DNA from: Porodaedalea pini
Lineage: Eukaryota; Basidiomycota; Agaricomycetes; Hymenochaetales; Hymenochaetaceae
Assembly (NCBI GenBank): GCA_002794775.1
Contig: NBAY01000050.1
Coordinates: 62,001-126,000, forward strand
Length of the DNA: 64,000 bases
Direction: 5' to 3'
Shown here: one piece after another, positions 44,492 to 55,918 of the stretch
Position numbering within the stretch: position 1 is the stretch's first letter
Layout of the letters: the number at the start of each line of letters is the position of its first letter
Notes under the pieces: model-generated
Database searches by the model: none
What the model was told of the DNA's origin: nothing
What the model saw: the letters and a program-made list of their open reading frames with translations, nothing else
Translations under genes and position numbers: made by a program

Positions 44492-44904
44492 TGTTAGAAC
44501 CTGAACTTTCACCTTTTCCTTTATTTTCCCTTTTACCATTTCCTTTATTATATTCGTCCTTTTCATTATATTTACCCATCTTACACAATCATTCCCACAC
44601 TACCTTCATTCGTCCCATTCCCACTCATTATGTAATGTTAGGTAATATAGTCTCACGGTCGTCGCTATATAAGGTCTCAGGAATCGCATGAACTCCTTGT
44701 TCTGCTTTTCCTCTTACCTCCGCGACGACCTAGGTGAGACTCGTCCCCCTTGTATTAGTTTAGACTTGTATTAATCCTCTTACCTCCGCGACGACCTAGC
44801 CTGAGTAAGCGTGTCCCGAGTCTACGCTCGAGTATAGCACGTCCCAGACGACAGTCAGCCGAGGCCTGCCCAGTCCGAGTCGTCTCCCGGGCTCCCGCCT
44901 AACA
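44492..44904 (+). repeat. 5' LTR of Gypsy copy 3
   Basis: TGTTAGAACCTGAAC...CCCGCCTAACA. TATATAA at 44666-44672. The putative RNA 5' end GTTCTGCTTTT is at 44699-44709, complementary to AAAAGCAGAAC at 44906-44916 just inside the LTR. Two ~24 bp CCTCTTACCTCCGCGACGAC repeats follow. Confidence 0.95.
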
Positions 44905-45299
44905 TAAAAGCAGAACCTCACCCAGGCTCATCCCCAGCGTAAGTCGTCGCTGTCGACTCGCCTTCACTCGGTCTAGAGGAGCGCTCCCCTCGACGGACTT
45001 GACGTGTAAACCCCCTAAACGACAACCCTCAACCCTGCCCGGACGTTTTCGGACGTTCGTGTATTATGTAAATATATCAACCGACATTTCCCGACCCTGG
45101 CTCTACGAATTAGCCTCTGGTGGAGCACGCACCTAACGTGGACGTGGGTAACAAGACGAGTCCAAACTTCGACGACAATCTCGTTTGTAATCTCACTCGG
45201 ATCCTACCGCCTCGTCATCAACTTCGCTGACGAACCCGCTCAACGTTGGCGTAACCCCGGATCGAACGCGCAACCGATCCCTGTCCCTCTGCCAACGTC

Positions 45300-46694
45300 A
45301 AGATAGATCTCACCGACGAACAGCAACGGGCCCTTCCTGCTTCAGCCCGTTGGGATCCAGACCGACCAGGCTACGTCGCGACCAATAATAGCGGCGTCAC
45401 TCACGACATCTGGTGGAGTGAAATCCGGCGCAGCTGGTATTCATCAGACGAACGAGGGAGGAGAGCAAGGTGGCCCCCAGCCGCTCCGTCGTCACCTGCA
45501 CCGTCAACGTCTACGGTCAACCTACCACCGACCCCAGGTCCTTACCGCGAAACCAACAGAGACCCCTCACCGCCGACTCCTCCAGAACCTTCGACACCCG
45601 CACCCGAACCCGCGATGTCAGCAGAAGGTTTCAGCCAACAGCAAATGGCGCAGATCACGGCCATCGTTGCGAATGCCTTCGCCCATCAGGCGAACAACGC
45701 CCCAGCACCGGTCGCGGCCGCTAACCCCCCGACCCCCAACATAGATGTCGCCCGGCCACGAGAATTCACTGGTGGCGACGATTACCTCGACTTCAGACGT
45801 GAAGTCCTCCTTTTTGTATCCGCAAATCCAAGTCGATACCCTACGTCAGAGAGTAAGATTTATGTAGCTCTCTCCTACCTGAAGGGTGGTAATGCGGCAA
45901 CGTGGGCGCAGAACTACGTCGAGGAGTCGACAACGTCGGGGATCGTCACCTTCACCGACAGCTGGGAAAGATTCCAGGAACGACTCGACGCCTCGTTCGA
46001 CGACCCGAATCGCAAGGAGAAAGCGCTGAAGGATTTCCGAGATAAGGTTCAGAAGGACCTAACCGCGGACGAGTTCTTCCAGAAGTTCGACGTGATAATT
46101 AAGCGCGCCGAGTTGAAAGACGACAGCGTCATCTGCGATCGCCTCAAGCGGGCGATGAACATCGAGGTGGTCCGTGGAGTGCTAAGGTCGACGCCAGTCC
46201 CAACGAAATACGAGGATTGGAAGAACAAGGCGATTGAAATAGACCGCGGCGAACAGCAGATTCGCGCTATCCAATGAGGACGCGCCTTTCTTCCCCCTCC
46301 TCGCCTACCACAACAAGCGCCCCCAGCTCGCCGTCAGGTAGCGGCCCCTCACGTCGACAGATGCGATGCGACCGGCGTCACCTTTGGAGGCGCTGGTCAA
46401 CCGATGGACGTCTCGATGAACGAGGCACAACGACGACGTGCGTGCTGGATCTGTGGTGGGCTGGGCCACTTTAAAGACAAGTGCCCACAGGCGAAACCGA
46501 TCATCCAGCGCATGCTGGAACTGATGGCGCCAGGCGAACGTCGTGTCCTCGCCGACGAGCTCGGAGCGATGAAGGAGTCGGCCTTCGAGGAAGTCGTAGA
46601 CACTCGGAGGTCGACGGTGGAGGACTATGTGGAGGAAGAAGACGATAACGAAGAGGTCGTCGACTCGCAGGGTTTTGCGAATGGTCAGGCGTAG
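45300..46694 (+). pseudogene. gag: Gypsy copy 3 gag (one in-frame stop)
   Basis: The frame is open from about 45300, with an internal ATG at 45615. Blocks: AQITAIVANAFAHQ, FTGGDDYLDFRREVLLFV, SYLKGGNAATWAQNYVEEST, then TGA at 46275-46277 (CGA in copy 1), then the CCHC knuckle CWICGGLGHFKDKC. Ends at 46694. The true start is unresolved. Confidence 0.85.
46670..46676 (+). promoter_or_regulatory. Probable -1 ribosomal frameshift site, Gypsy copy 3
   Basis: GGGTTTT phased G GGT TTT in the gag frame (CAG GGT TTT GCG), 16 bp before the gag stop; the pol frame is open from here on. Confidence 0.7.
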
Positions 46695-49600
46695 CCATCG
46701 GGGCGACTGACCGAGAAGAACAAGAGACTTCGAATCCGGATCCGCTAAAATATAACCAACCGTTTGTACAATACGTAGATGTGAACAACGTCGATGGTTT
46801 TCCCGATTACGAAGTCTCCACCGGTGTGAACAAGAATGAAGAGTACGAACAACTGTTCATGAGAGGAACTGGCGGACGCCAGCTGGACCTTCTCCTGACC
46901 GTCGAGCATGAAATAGCTGGTGAGGCGAGAGAGGTAGATGCGCATGCCCTTGTGGATTCGGGATGCACGGGATCCTGCATCGACGTCAGGTTCGTCGAGA
47001 GGTACGGGTTGGAAACGAAACGCTACATTCGACCCCTCGCGGTGCTCAACGCCGATGGCACGCACAATGAGGCCGGATTGATCGAGGAGTATGTTGACGT
47101 CGAACTCATGATCGGCCGTCATCGGGAGAAGATCGTCCTCGCAGTAACGTCCCTAGCGTCATCGAACATCTTCCTGGGGTACGACTGGCTTCGACGTCAC
47201 AATCCGGAGGTCAACTGGAAAACGGGCTCGATCGAATTCACCTGCTGTCCAGAAGAATGTGCGAATGAGAGGGAGCCGGTGGAGGACCTAGGCGAGGTGA
47301 AGAAGGTGGTGGAGCAGATGAGGAGGGTGAGTGAGATGCGAATGGACAAGACGTCCTGGCCCGCATACCTCAACGACTACGCCGACGTTTTCAGCGAAAA
47401 AGGTTTCGAGAAGCTGCCGGAACACCGACCCTGGGACCATGTCATCGACTTGAAGCCCGACTTCAAACCGAGCGACTGTAAGATCTACCCGCTCACGCCA
47501 ACTGAGCAGCAGTCACTCAAGGACTTCCTTGATGAGAACCTGAAGTCGGGTCGCATTCGACGGTCGATATCGCCCATGGCGTCGCCCTTCTTCTTCATTA
47601 AGAAGGCCGACAAATCGCTACGCCCCATCCAGGATTACCGTAAGCTCAATGATGGTACGATCAAGAACAAGTATCCCCTCCCTCTCATTGACGAACTCGT
47701 CGACAAGGTCAAGAAAGCGAAATACATCACTAAGCTTGACCTTCGCTGGGGGTACTACAATATCCGGATCCGCGAGGGTGACGAATGGAAAGCAGCGTTT
47801 CGCACGAACATGGGCCTCTTCGAACCGACGGTCATGTTTTTTGGCCTTTGCAACGCGCCGGCCACGTTCCAGGCCTTTGTCAACCACATCTTCAAGGACC
47901 TAATCTACGCGAACTTGATCATCGTATACCTCAACGACATCCTGATCCTCTCGGAAACCATTGAGGAGCATATCAACACGTCGAGGCGCGTACTCCAGAT
48001 CCTCCGAGAGAATAGCCTGTACCTGAAGCCAGAGAAGTGCGAGTTTGACGCCAAGGTCGTCAAATACCTCGGCCACATCATCGGCAATGGAGAGATCAGG
48101 GCTGACCCGGCAAAGATGGAGGCGATTGCGAACTGGCCAGTCCCACGGAACCTCAAGGAGCTGCAACAGTTCCTCGGCATGGGAAACTGGCTGAGACGGT
48201 TTATTAAGGACTACAGCAAGGTGGTCCGACCGTTGATGTCGTTAACGGGCAAGAAGGACTGGGTATGGGAGACCGAACAGCAGGAAGCGTTCGAGGAGCT
48301 GAGACGACATCTCTGCTCACCTCCAGTCCTAGCCATCGCCAATGACGAGGGCCCTTTCCGCGTAGAAGCGGACTCGTCGAACTTTGCGCTCGGTGGTGTG
48401 TTGTTGCAGAAGCAGGAAGGGAAGTGGAGGGTGATCGCCTACAGGTCAGAGGCACTTGAACCAGCGGAACGAAACTACGAGATCTACGACAAGGAGATGC
48501 TCGCGATCGTTTCGGCGCTCAAGGAGTGGCGGCAATACCTCCTTGGCGCTCGCCACAAAATTGAAATCTGGTCCGACCACGCCAACCTCACCTACTTCAG
48601 GTCAGCGCAGAAGCTGAGCTATCGTCAAGCTCGCTGGCGAACCGAACTCGAGGAATTCGACTTCCACCTCGAACACAAGTCGGGGAAGACAATGGGCAAG
48701 GCCGACTTGCTGTCACGCAAGGCGGGCTATGATCAGGGCAAGGATGACAATGACGGCGTCGTGTTCATCAAGGAGAAATGGCTGAACCGTGGGGTGGTAA
48801 GGACGTCGCGTGATGAAATGTTGGAACGAGTGGGTGAGGCGCAGAGAGCGCAAGATGAGTTGGAGAGGCCGACGAATATGGTGAAGGTCGACGGGTTGTG
48901 GCGGATGAAAGGCAAGGTGTACGTGCCGTCGACGATGAAGGAAGCGGTATTGCGGGAGTACCACGACTCGACCCTGGCAGGACATCCTGGATCGTCGAAG
49001 ACGGTCGAACTGGTACGTCGAGACTTCTGGTGGGCGTCAATGTTCTCCGATGTCCGAACATACGTCCGAGGATGCAACCGTTGCCAACGGACGAAAGCCT
49101 TAAGAACGTCGAGGTCGAGACCGCTTCATCCTAATGCGATCCCTGAAGGTCCCTGGGAGATCATCATGGTCGACCTAATCGGAGAACTCCCGGACTCTAA
49201 GGGACACAATGCAATCTGCGTCTTCGTGGACAGATTCTCGAAACAGATGCATGCCATCCCGACGACGACGAAACTGTCAGCGGAAGGCATGGCTCAGTTA
49301 TACCGAGATCACATCTTCCGCCTCCATGGCCTACCGAAGAAGATCATCCACGACCGAGGCACACAGTTTGATGCGTCGATGATGAAGGAGCTATACAAAC
49401 TCCTACACATCGAAGGCAACCCGTCAACGGCATACCACCCACAAACGGACGGTCAGACGGAACGCGTCAATCAAGAGCTCGAACAGTACCTCCGGCTCTT
49501 CGTCGATCATCGGCAATCGGACTGGAAGGACTGGCTCCCCCTCGCAGAGTTCGCCTACAACAACCGCGAACATTCAGCGACAAAGATGTCACCCTTCTAC

Positions 49601-50320
49601 GCAAACACCGGACGTCACCCTATGAGCTTCGACACCGTACGAACTTCCTCTGCCAACATGTCGGCGGAAGAATTCGCAAAGCACATCAAGGAGACTCATC
49701 GCGTTGCTAAGGACAATCTAGTCAAGGCAGCAGAGGACATGAAGCGCTACCATGACCGGACAGCAGGAGCTTCGGTGGAGTACAAGGCTGGAGACAAAGT
49801 CTTCCTTGACGGGCGAAACATCAGTACGGACTCGCCGACGAAGAAACTCGCAGACAAATGGTATGGCCCCTTTGACATCGTCGACAAGGTAGGAGCGAGC
49901 GCGTACAAGCTCAAACTCCCGAAGTGATGGAAAAAGGTCCACCCTGTCTTCAACGAAGCCCTGTTGAAACCCGCCATCGAACCGTCCTTTGAAAGCCAGA
50001 AGCAACCGCCGCCGCCGCCGCCAGACATCGTCGACAACGAGGAGGAATACAAACTCGAGGAAGTCTTAGACTCACGTCTGCACCAAGGGAAACTACAGTA
50101 CCTTGTCAAGTGGGTCGGCTACAATGAACCTACTTGGCAGCCTGAGACGGACTTCGGCGAGAACGCGAAGGAGGCGATCGCTGAGTTCTACCTCAAACAT
50201 CCCGGTGCACCTCGGAAACTCGACATCCCTCGTCAACGACTCTGTCCGCTCTTCGTCGACACCGAGCCTGACGACCGCGATCATGGTTGGTCGGGACGCC
50301 CAACCTTGAAGGGGGGGTAA
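46695..50320 (+). pseudogene. pol: Gypsy copy 3 pol (stop before chromodomain, RT motif mutated)
   Basis: Main frame 46781-49927 (1048 codons) holds protease (ALVDSGCTGS), RT, RNase H (WSDHANL intact), integrase and GPY/F. The RT catalytic motif reads YLNDIL (near 47930-47940) instead of YLDDIL. TGA at 49925-49927 replaces the Arg of KLPKRWKKVHPVF. The chromodomain (LEEVLDSRLHQGKLQYLVKW) continues in the same frame to the LKGG stop near 50320. Unlikely to be active on its own. Confidence 0.9.
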
Positions 50321-50733
50321 TGTTAGAACCTGAACTTTCACCTTTTCCTTTATTTTCCCTTTTACCATTTCCTTTATTATATTTGTCCTTTTCATTATAT
50401 TTACCCATCTTACACAATCATTCCCACACTACCTTCATTCGTCCCATTCCCACTCGTTATGTAATGTTAGGTAATATAGTCTCACGGTCGTCGCTATATA
50501 AGGTCTCAGGAATCGCATGAACTCCTTGTTCTGCTTTTCCTCTTACCTCCGCGACGACCTAGGTGAGACTCGTCCCCCTTGTATTAGTTTAGACTTGTAT
50601 TAATCCTCTTACCTCCGCGACGACCTAGCCTGAGTAAGCGTGTCCCGAGTCTACGCTCGAGTATAGCACGTCCCAGACGACAGTCAGCCGAGGCCTGCCC
50701 AGTCCGAGTCGTCTCCTGGGCTCCCGCCTAACA
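50321..50733 (+). repeat. 3' LTR of Gypsy copy 3
   Basis: 413 bp, preceded by polypurine tract GAAGGGGGGGTAA. Confidence 0.95.
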
Positions 50734-50887
50734 CTTATATAAAACACAAAATAATCCATGTAGGCTGTTGAAGAAGTGAAGCACACAATAAACCTCACTA
50801 TAAACTGCAGCGGGCACATGTATCATCTGCAAGAAACAGTACATACTTTCCTTATCTAAGTAATATGATGTACGATGCAATCATATT

Positions 50888-51122
50888 TGTAAAACAATAA
50901 ACTCAGTCTTTTGTGGTATAAGACTCTCATATTATTATGTACCTGTAAAACAATAAACTATGTGCTAATCATGAGGTACTATTAAAGGATGGAAATGAAA
51001 GAGAAGCTCACCTCAGTCTTTCATGGTATAAGACTGAGGTGGCAAAGCGTCAAATGTTCAGACTATATGCCTACTACCAAACAAAGCGATGTTGATCATA
51101 ATGTTGATCATCACATTTAACA
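50888..51122 (-). repeat. 3' LTR of Copia element
   Basis: 235 bp; purine-rich tract (GAGGAGGAGTG, minus strand) adjoins it at 51123-51133. Contains a repeated TGTAAAACAATAAACT module and an inverted pair CAGTCTTT..GGTATAAGACTGAGG. Confidence 0.95.
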
Positions 51123-51164
51123 CTCCTCCTCATCGCGCCATTTGGAAAAAGAAAAGAAAAAAAT

Positions 51165-54100
51165 TTAAAGCATTCTGAGGAGACGAATGCAGTGTTCATG
51201 AGGCTCTGGGTCTAAGGGTTTCGTAAGAATATCTGCAGGGTTTTCACTCCCAGGAATATGAAGCAATTGAATGCAACCCTTGGCTACTTCATCTCTGATG
51301 TGGTGCACCTGAATGTCGATGTGTTTTGTTTTGGATAGTTAAACAGGGTCTTTTGTGAGTTTGATGGCAGGAAGGTTATCGACATGGATGAGAATGGGCT
51401 TAGCACCATATGGCCAGCCAATTTCCTTGTAGAAGTGCTGGAGCCAAACTGCTTCAGTAGCGCAAGTAGAGACAGCAATATGTTCTGCTTCGGCTGTGGA
51501 CTTTGCGACGATGGTTTGCTTTTTGGACCACCAGTCTATCGGGCTGCCATGAAGCATGAAGACATACCCAGTGATTGACTTGCAGTCTGACTTATCTCCT
51601 GCGTAGTCCGAGTCTGAGTAAGCCACAGGGTGGTCATCTCCTCCTGAATGGTATACAATCCCAAGGTCTTGGGTGCCTTTCAGATAGCACAAGATCCATT
51701 TGGCTGCTTCCCAATGGATTTCTTTAGGACGTTGCATGAACCTCACCAGTAAATTGACAGCAAAGGCAATGTCGATGCATAGGATGGTCGCAATCCAAAG
51801 CAATTCTCCGATTAGTTGCACATATGGCCAAGGAGTATTTTCCGGAGCTTCAGTTTCATTGTCGTCAAAGTGCGACAGGGTGTTTTTGTGCATTGGAGTT
51901 CTGCATGAGTTGGCTTTAGACATTCCATATTGCTTGAGCACCCAATCTATCTTCTGAACAACAGACAATTTGATGTAGTTCTCATCTTTGTTATAGAATA
52001 CCGTGAGGCCGAGTAGGTTTGCTCGTTTGGTTACATCTTTCTTCTTGAATTTGAAATGAGTTGCAAGTTGCGACTTGAAATAGAGTGCCTCTGCGTTTTG
52101 GTCACTAGACTTCAAAGAGCAAGACACTGTGCAGTCGTCAACATGGGTACCTAGAATAGTCTCCCCTTTTTCATCAGAGTGAATGTAGACAGAAGGAGCG
52201 GAGAGACATCATACGAAGCCCATGGAAACCAGTTTCTGAGTAAAGTGTTCAGACCAAGCCCTGGCTCCTTGTCGAAGTCCATACAATGCCTTTTTAAGGC
52301 TGCAAATGGGGTCATCCACGCTGTCGACAGTGAAACTGGTAGGATATTCGACAATCAAGTTGTCTTTAACCAGAGGGCTGTGGAGGTAGGTGGACGTGAT
52401 GTTGGTGGCAAGGAGCGAGAAGGAGGGATGAGAGCTGAGTGCGATTATGATCTTTGCAGTGACAAAATCTCCACATGCAGCAAAAGTCTCACCAAATTCT
52501 AAACCGGGCACCTGAGAGTCTCCGTGTGCAACCCATCAAGCATGATACTCTAGTGTACTGTCGGCTTCCTCTTTGACATTAAATACCCACATGCCTTTAA
52601 TAATGTGTGCATCTGATGGCCACTGAACGACCTCCCAGCACTTCATTTCTGTCAGCTTTGTGACTTTGTAGAACATTGCCTTCTCCCATTGATCTCCCTG
52701 GTTGGAGTGGAAGGCGTCAGCTGCAGATCTTGGTATATAGATCGGGCCATTTGCCAAGTGAACCCGCTCTGATAAATCTCGCTTAATTCAAAGGCAATCT
52801 GAGCATCACGGAAGCAGAGGAGTATTGGTGGCAGTGACCGAGGAGTCAGGTGACAGTAGCCTCGGCTCCATGCCTGACATGCTGCCGGATTTGGAAGGTA
52901 GGAATTTTCCGAGCTCATCAAAGATGACGTTGTGGGACCAACTGATATGGCATGTATTGGGATCAATTAGCTTGTAAGCAGCATCCTCACAATACCCAAT
53001 CAGAAGATACTTGACAGCTTTTGCATCTAGCTTGTGTTGTGTCTCTGGCGGTACGTGCATATATGCCACCGAACCAAAGATGTGGACGTGTCGCACATCA
53101 GACTTCCACTTGTAGAGGATTTCATAAGGCGTTCCCCAAGGAACAACTGTCACAGCGGTGCGGTTATGTAGGTATGCAAAAGTTTGATATGCCTCTGCCC
53201 AGTAGGATCTTGACAGCTGCAAAAATTCGAGCATGGAACAAACTGCATCTGATCCTGTGCAGTTGAGCCGCTCAATATGACCATTCATCTTGTGCCTGTA
53301 AGGCACTGTCAAATGGTGCTGAATTCCATGAGATTGGTTGAATGCAGTCATGTCATTATTGACGAATTTGGTTCCATTGTCAGAATGAAAGGCTTTAACC
53401 AGGAGGGAAAACTGATTGCAAAACTCAGCACATAGGTTCGTCCAATGGTGTAGGATGGTTTTGGCGTCTTTATTGATGATCGCATATACCCACACAAAGT
53501 TAGAGAACTCATCGACAAATTTAAGGGACAATTCTGCTCCTGAAAATGATTTGTGTCCCATGAACTCAATGTCCACATGAACTACATCACCTGGCTGAGA
53601 GGCTCGCATGCTTCACGATTCTGCATGCATTGCTGGCATTTTGCCAATGATGCAAGCCTCACATTTTCCTTCAGGGGGACCTGGCGCAATATTGATCCCT
53701 TCCACAATGGAGTCTCATTGGAGCTCCCTTACCCAGTCGACATTCAGGTGGGCAAGACGTTGGTGCCATACATGTAGTGGCTGTTGTACATCTGCATGGC
53801 TTGACACAAGGTTCGTGGTCTCTTGGTGAGCATTACTGATAGACAGCCATATGACCCATTGATTCTGGATGGTGTGTCCTTCGGCGAACACCACATTGTT
53901 TCTAGAAAGATAACACTTCCCCTTAGATGACCTGAACTCAATGTCACATTGGTCTAGTTTTGCAAGGGACAGCAGATTATGTTCAAGCAATGGGGCATGC
54001 AAGACCCCCTCGATAGTAACCAGGGTTGATTTCTCCCCAATCCAGAAGCGAGCTAAGACGTCTCCTCGACCTACAGCCTGGAGGGTGAGCCCTTTTCTAG

Positions 54101-55445
54101 CCGTCTTTATATTGACTGGTGTTATAGGAGTATATGTCACGAAGTTCTCTCTAGTGCTAGTCATATGAGATGACGATCTAGAGTCAAACAGCCAAGACAT
54201 AGAGTTCAGCAACAACTCCGTAGCTGCCAATGCGAGTTCTGATGAGATGCTGGCTAGCTGAGCTGACTCTTCAGTTACACTCGGCATTAAAACAGCTTGT
54301 TTATTGAGCTCATTGAGTTGTGCGGTAAGATTTGCACGTTCCTTTTCAACCATGTGTGGTGGGATTTTATATCCAAAGGGTCGGCGATGAACAGCACCTC
54401 CGCCTGGCACAAAGCAGTATGGAGCGGTGTGCCCTGTTCAGTTGCAGTTCATACAGCTGAGTTTTGGTTGCCCTGGGTTTGAGATGTTTCGCTTTGGCTG
54501 ATTTTGCATTTGCAGTGCTGACTCCGACACTGCATTATCACCATATCCTTGAGTTTCCTGAAGCTCTAGAGTAGCTATGAACTGTTCTGGATCGATGACA
54601 ATATTGGCCAAAGGTATAGTTCTTTTCCACTCTGGATGCTGGGACAAAGATCTTACTATAATTGCATGCCACTCTGTATCGCTCAAGATCCCACTGTACT
54701 CAATGTAATCGCTCCAGAGTCTTCTCAATTCATTGATATGAGCTTTCATCGATTCACCGATTTGGATTTTCTTTGACCTCAAGCACTCGCTGGCGTCAGC
54801 AGATGCTTGGATGCAACATTTGCCAAAACACTCGTTTAATGTCTTCCAGAGTTCAGCGGACGTCTTGCACTTCATGTTAAGCTGGTGGAACAAGGTGAAG
54901 TCCATGTTCATTGCCAATTGAGACGTCGTCACTTGATCAATCTTGTGCTACCGCCGATATTCATCGATTCCGTGGGATGGGTCTGGACACAGTTCTAGTC
55001 CCATTGCGTGAGTGTACCAATCATGGCTCTTCAGAATGACCTCTTGTACGCTTCACCAAGCAAAGAAGTTCGAACCCGATGAGTTGAGTACTTGTTCCTT
55101 CAAGAATTTTTCGATTTTATATTCTTCTGATTTGTATTGGGAACTTGTATATGATGCAGCAAGTTGGGATGGCTTTGGAAGTTGGAATAACATGTTGGGC
55201 ATTGCAGGTCAGCTGGGAGTTCAGAACGGATTGCGAGAGAGCGGAGGGTAAGAGGCGCCGCCAGATGTAGGGCTGCCAGATGGTGACAGTGAATATTGAC
55301 CACTTCCAAGCATATACAGTTCAGCTCCAGAGTAGAAAGACATTATGGTAGAATGAGAGAGCAAGGAGGTCAAAGTTCCGTTGAATAATGAGTCTGAGTA
55401 ACTGGAACTCAAAGGTGGAGATGTTGTGCCACTCGAGTCTGTCAT
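51165..55445 (-). pseudogene. Copia gag-pol polyprotein, interrupted
   Basis: Minus-strand order: Gag (start MTDSSGTTSPP at 55445; UBN2-like DFTLFHQLNMKCKTSAELW; zinc knuckle CMNCN-stop-TGHTAPYC at ~54435), protease (WLFDSRSSSHM, the DSG motif changed to DSR), GAG-pre-integrase (WHQRLAHLN), integrase (HVDIEFMGHK; FHSDNGTKF; NGHIERLN), RT (SLKKALYGLRQGARAW; THVDDC near 52140) and RNase H (VAYSDSDYAGDKSDCKSITG). Stops at about 54437, 53712, 53617, 52535 and 51338. Not functional. Confidence 0.9.
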
Positions 55446-55560
55446 TCGATCTCAAACATTTTCTCTCGAGTTCAACAACCACGGATCTAAATCAAAGTCC
55501 GGGAGTACTTTGTGGTTTCTAGATAGCTCTCCTCGAGTTCGTACCATACAAACAGTAGTA

Positions 55561-55608
55561 ACTTAGGTGTAGCGCAATGGTTAAAACAAGTGGGCAAGGC
55601 TCATAACC
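55561..55608 (+). other. tRNA-Met(CAU)-like 5' half at the Copia primer site
   Basis: Plus strand ends GGCTCATAACC next to the LTR: a 7-nt loop CTCATAA with CAT anticodon and GG/CC stem. Upstream TAGCGCAATGG matches the tRNA A-box. Copia-group elements prime with half tRNA-iMet; here the tRNA-like match runs ~45 nt rather than ~15. Confidence 0.55.
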
Positions 55609-55843
55609 TGTAAAACAATAAACTCAGTCTTTTGTGGTATAAGACTCTCATATTATTATGTACCTGTAAAACAATAAACTACGTGCTAATCATGAGGTAC
55701 TATTAAAGGATGGAAATGAAAGAGAAGCTCACCTCAGTCTTTCGTGGTATAAGACTGAGGTGGCAAAGCGTCGAATGTTCAGACTATATGCCTACTACCA
55801 AACAAAGTGATGTCGATCATAATGTCGATCATCACATTTAACA
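55609..55843 (-). repeat. 5' LTR of Copia element
   Basis: 235 bp mate of 50888-51122, followed by TSD ATATT. Confidence 0.95.
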
Positions 55844-55918
55844 ATATTTCACGAGCTCGACCTCTGAAAGACCACTATTCTATCCCAAAAGACATACAAT
55901 ACAGCCTAAAAACCAGTA

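Larger units (their letters stand above)
44492..50733 (+). mobile_element. Gypsy chromovirus copy 3 (6242 bp)
   Basis: TSD CTTAT at 44487-44491 and 50734-50738. LTRs of 413 bp differ at about three sites. Gag, slippery site, pol and polypurine tract are in order, with two TGA stops and a mutated RT motif. Confidence 0.95.
50888..55843 (-). mobile_element. Ty1/Copia retrotransposon (4956 bp, degenerate)
   Basis: LTRs of 235 bp (50888-51122 and 55609-55843; TGTAAAAC...ATTTAACA) with TSD ATATT at 50883-50887 and 55844-55848. LTRs differ at about six sites, mostly CpG transitions. Its right end is 75 bp from the MFS stop codon. Confidence 0.95.

Noticed and set aside
55561..55608. A functional tRNA gene
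   Set aside because: Only the 5' half is present; sequence right of the anticodon loop is the LTR, with no T-arm or acceptor stem.
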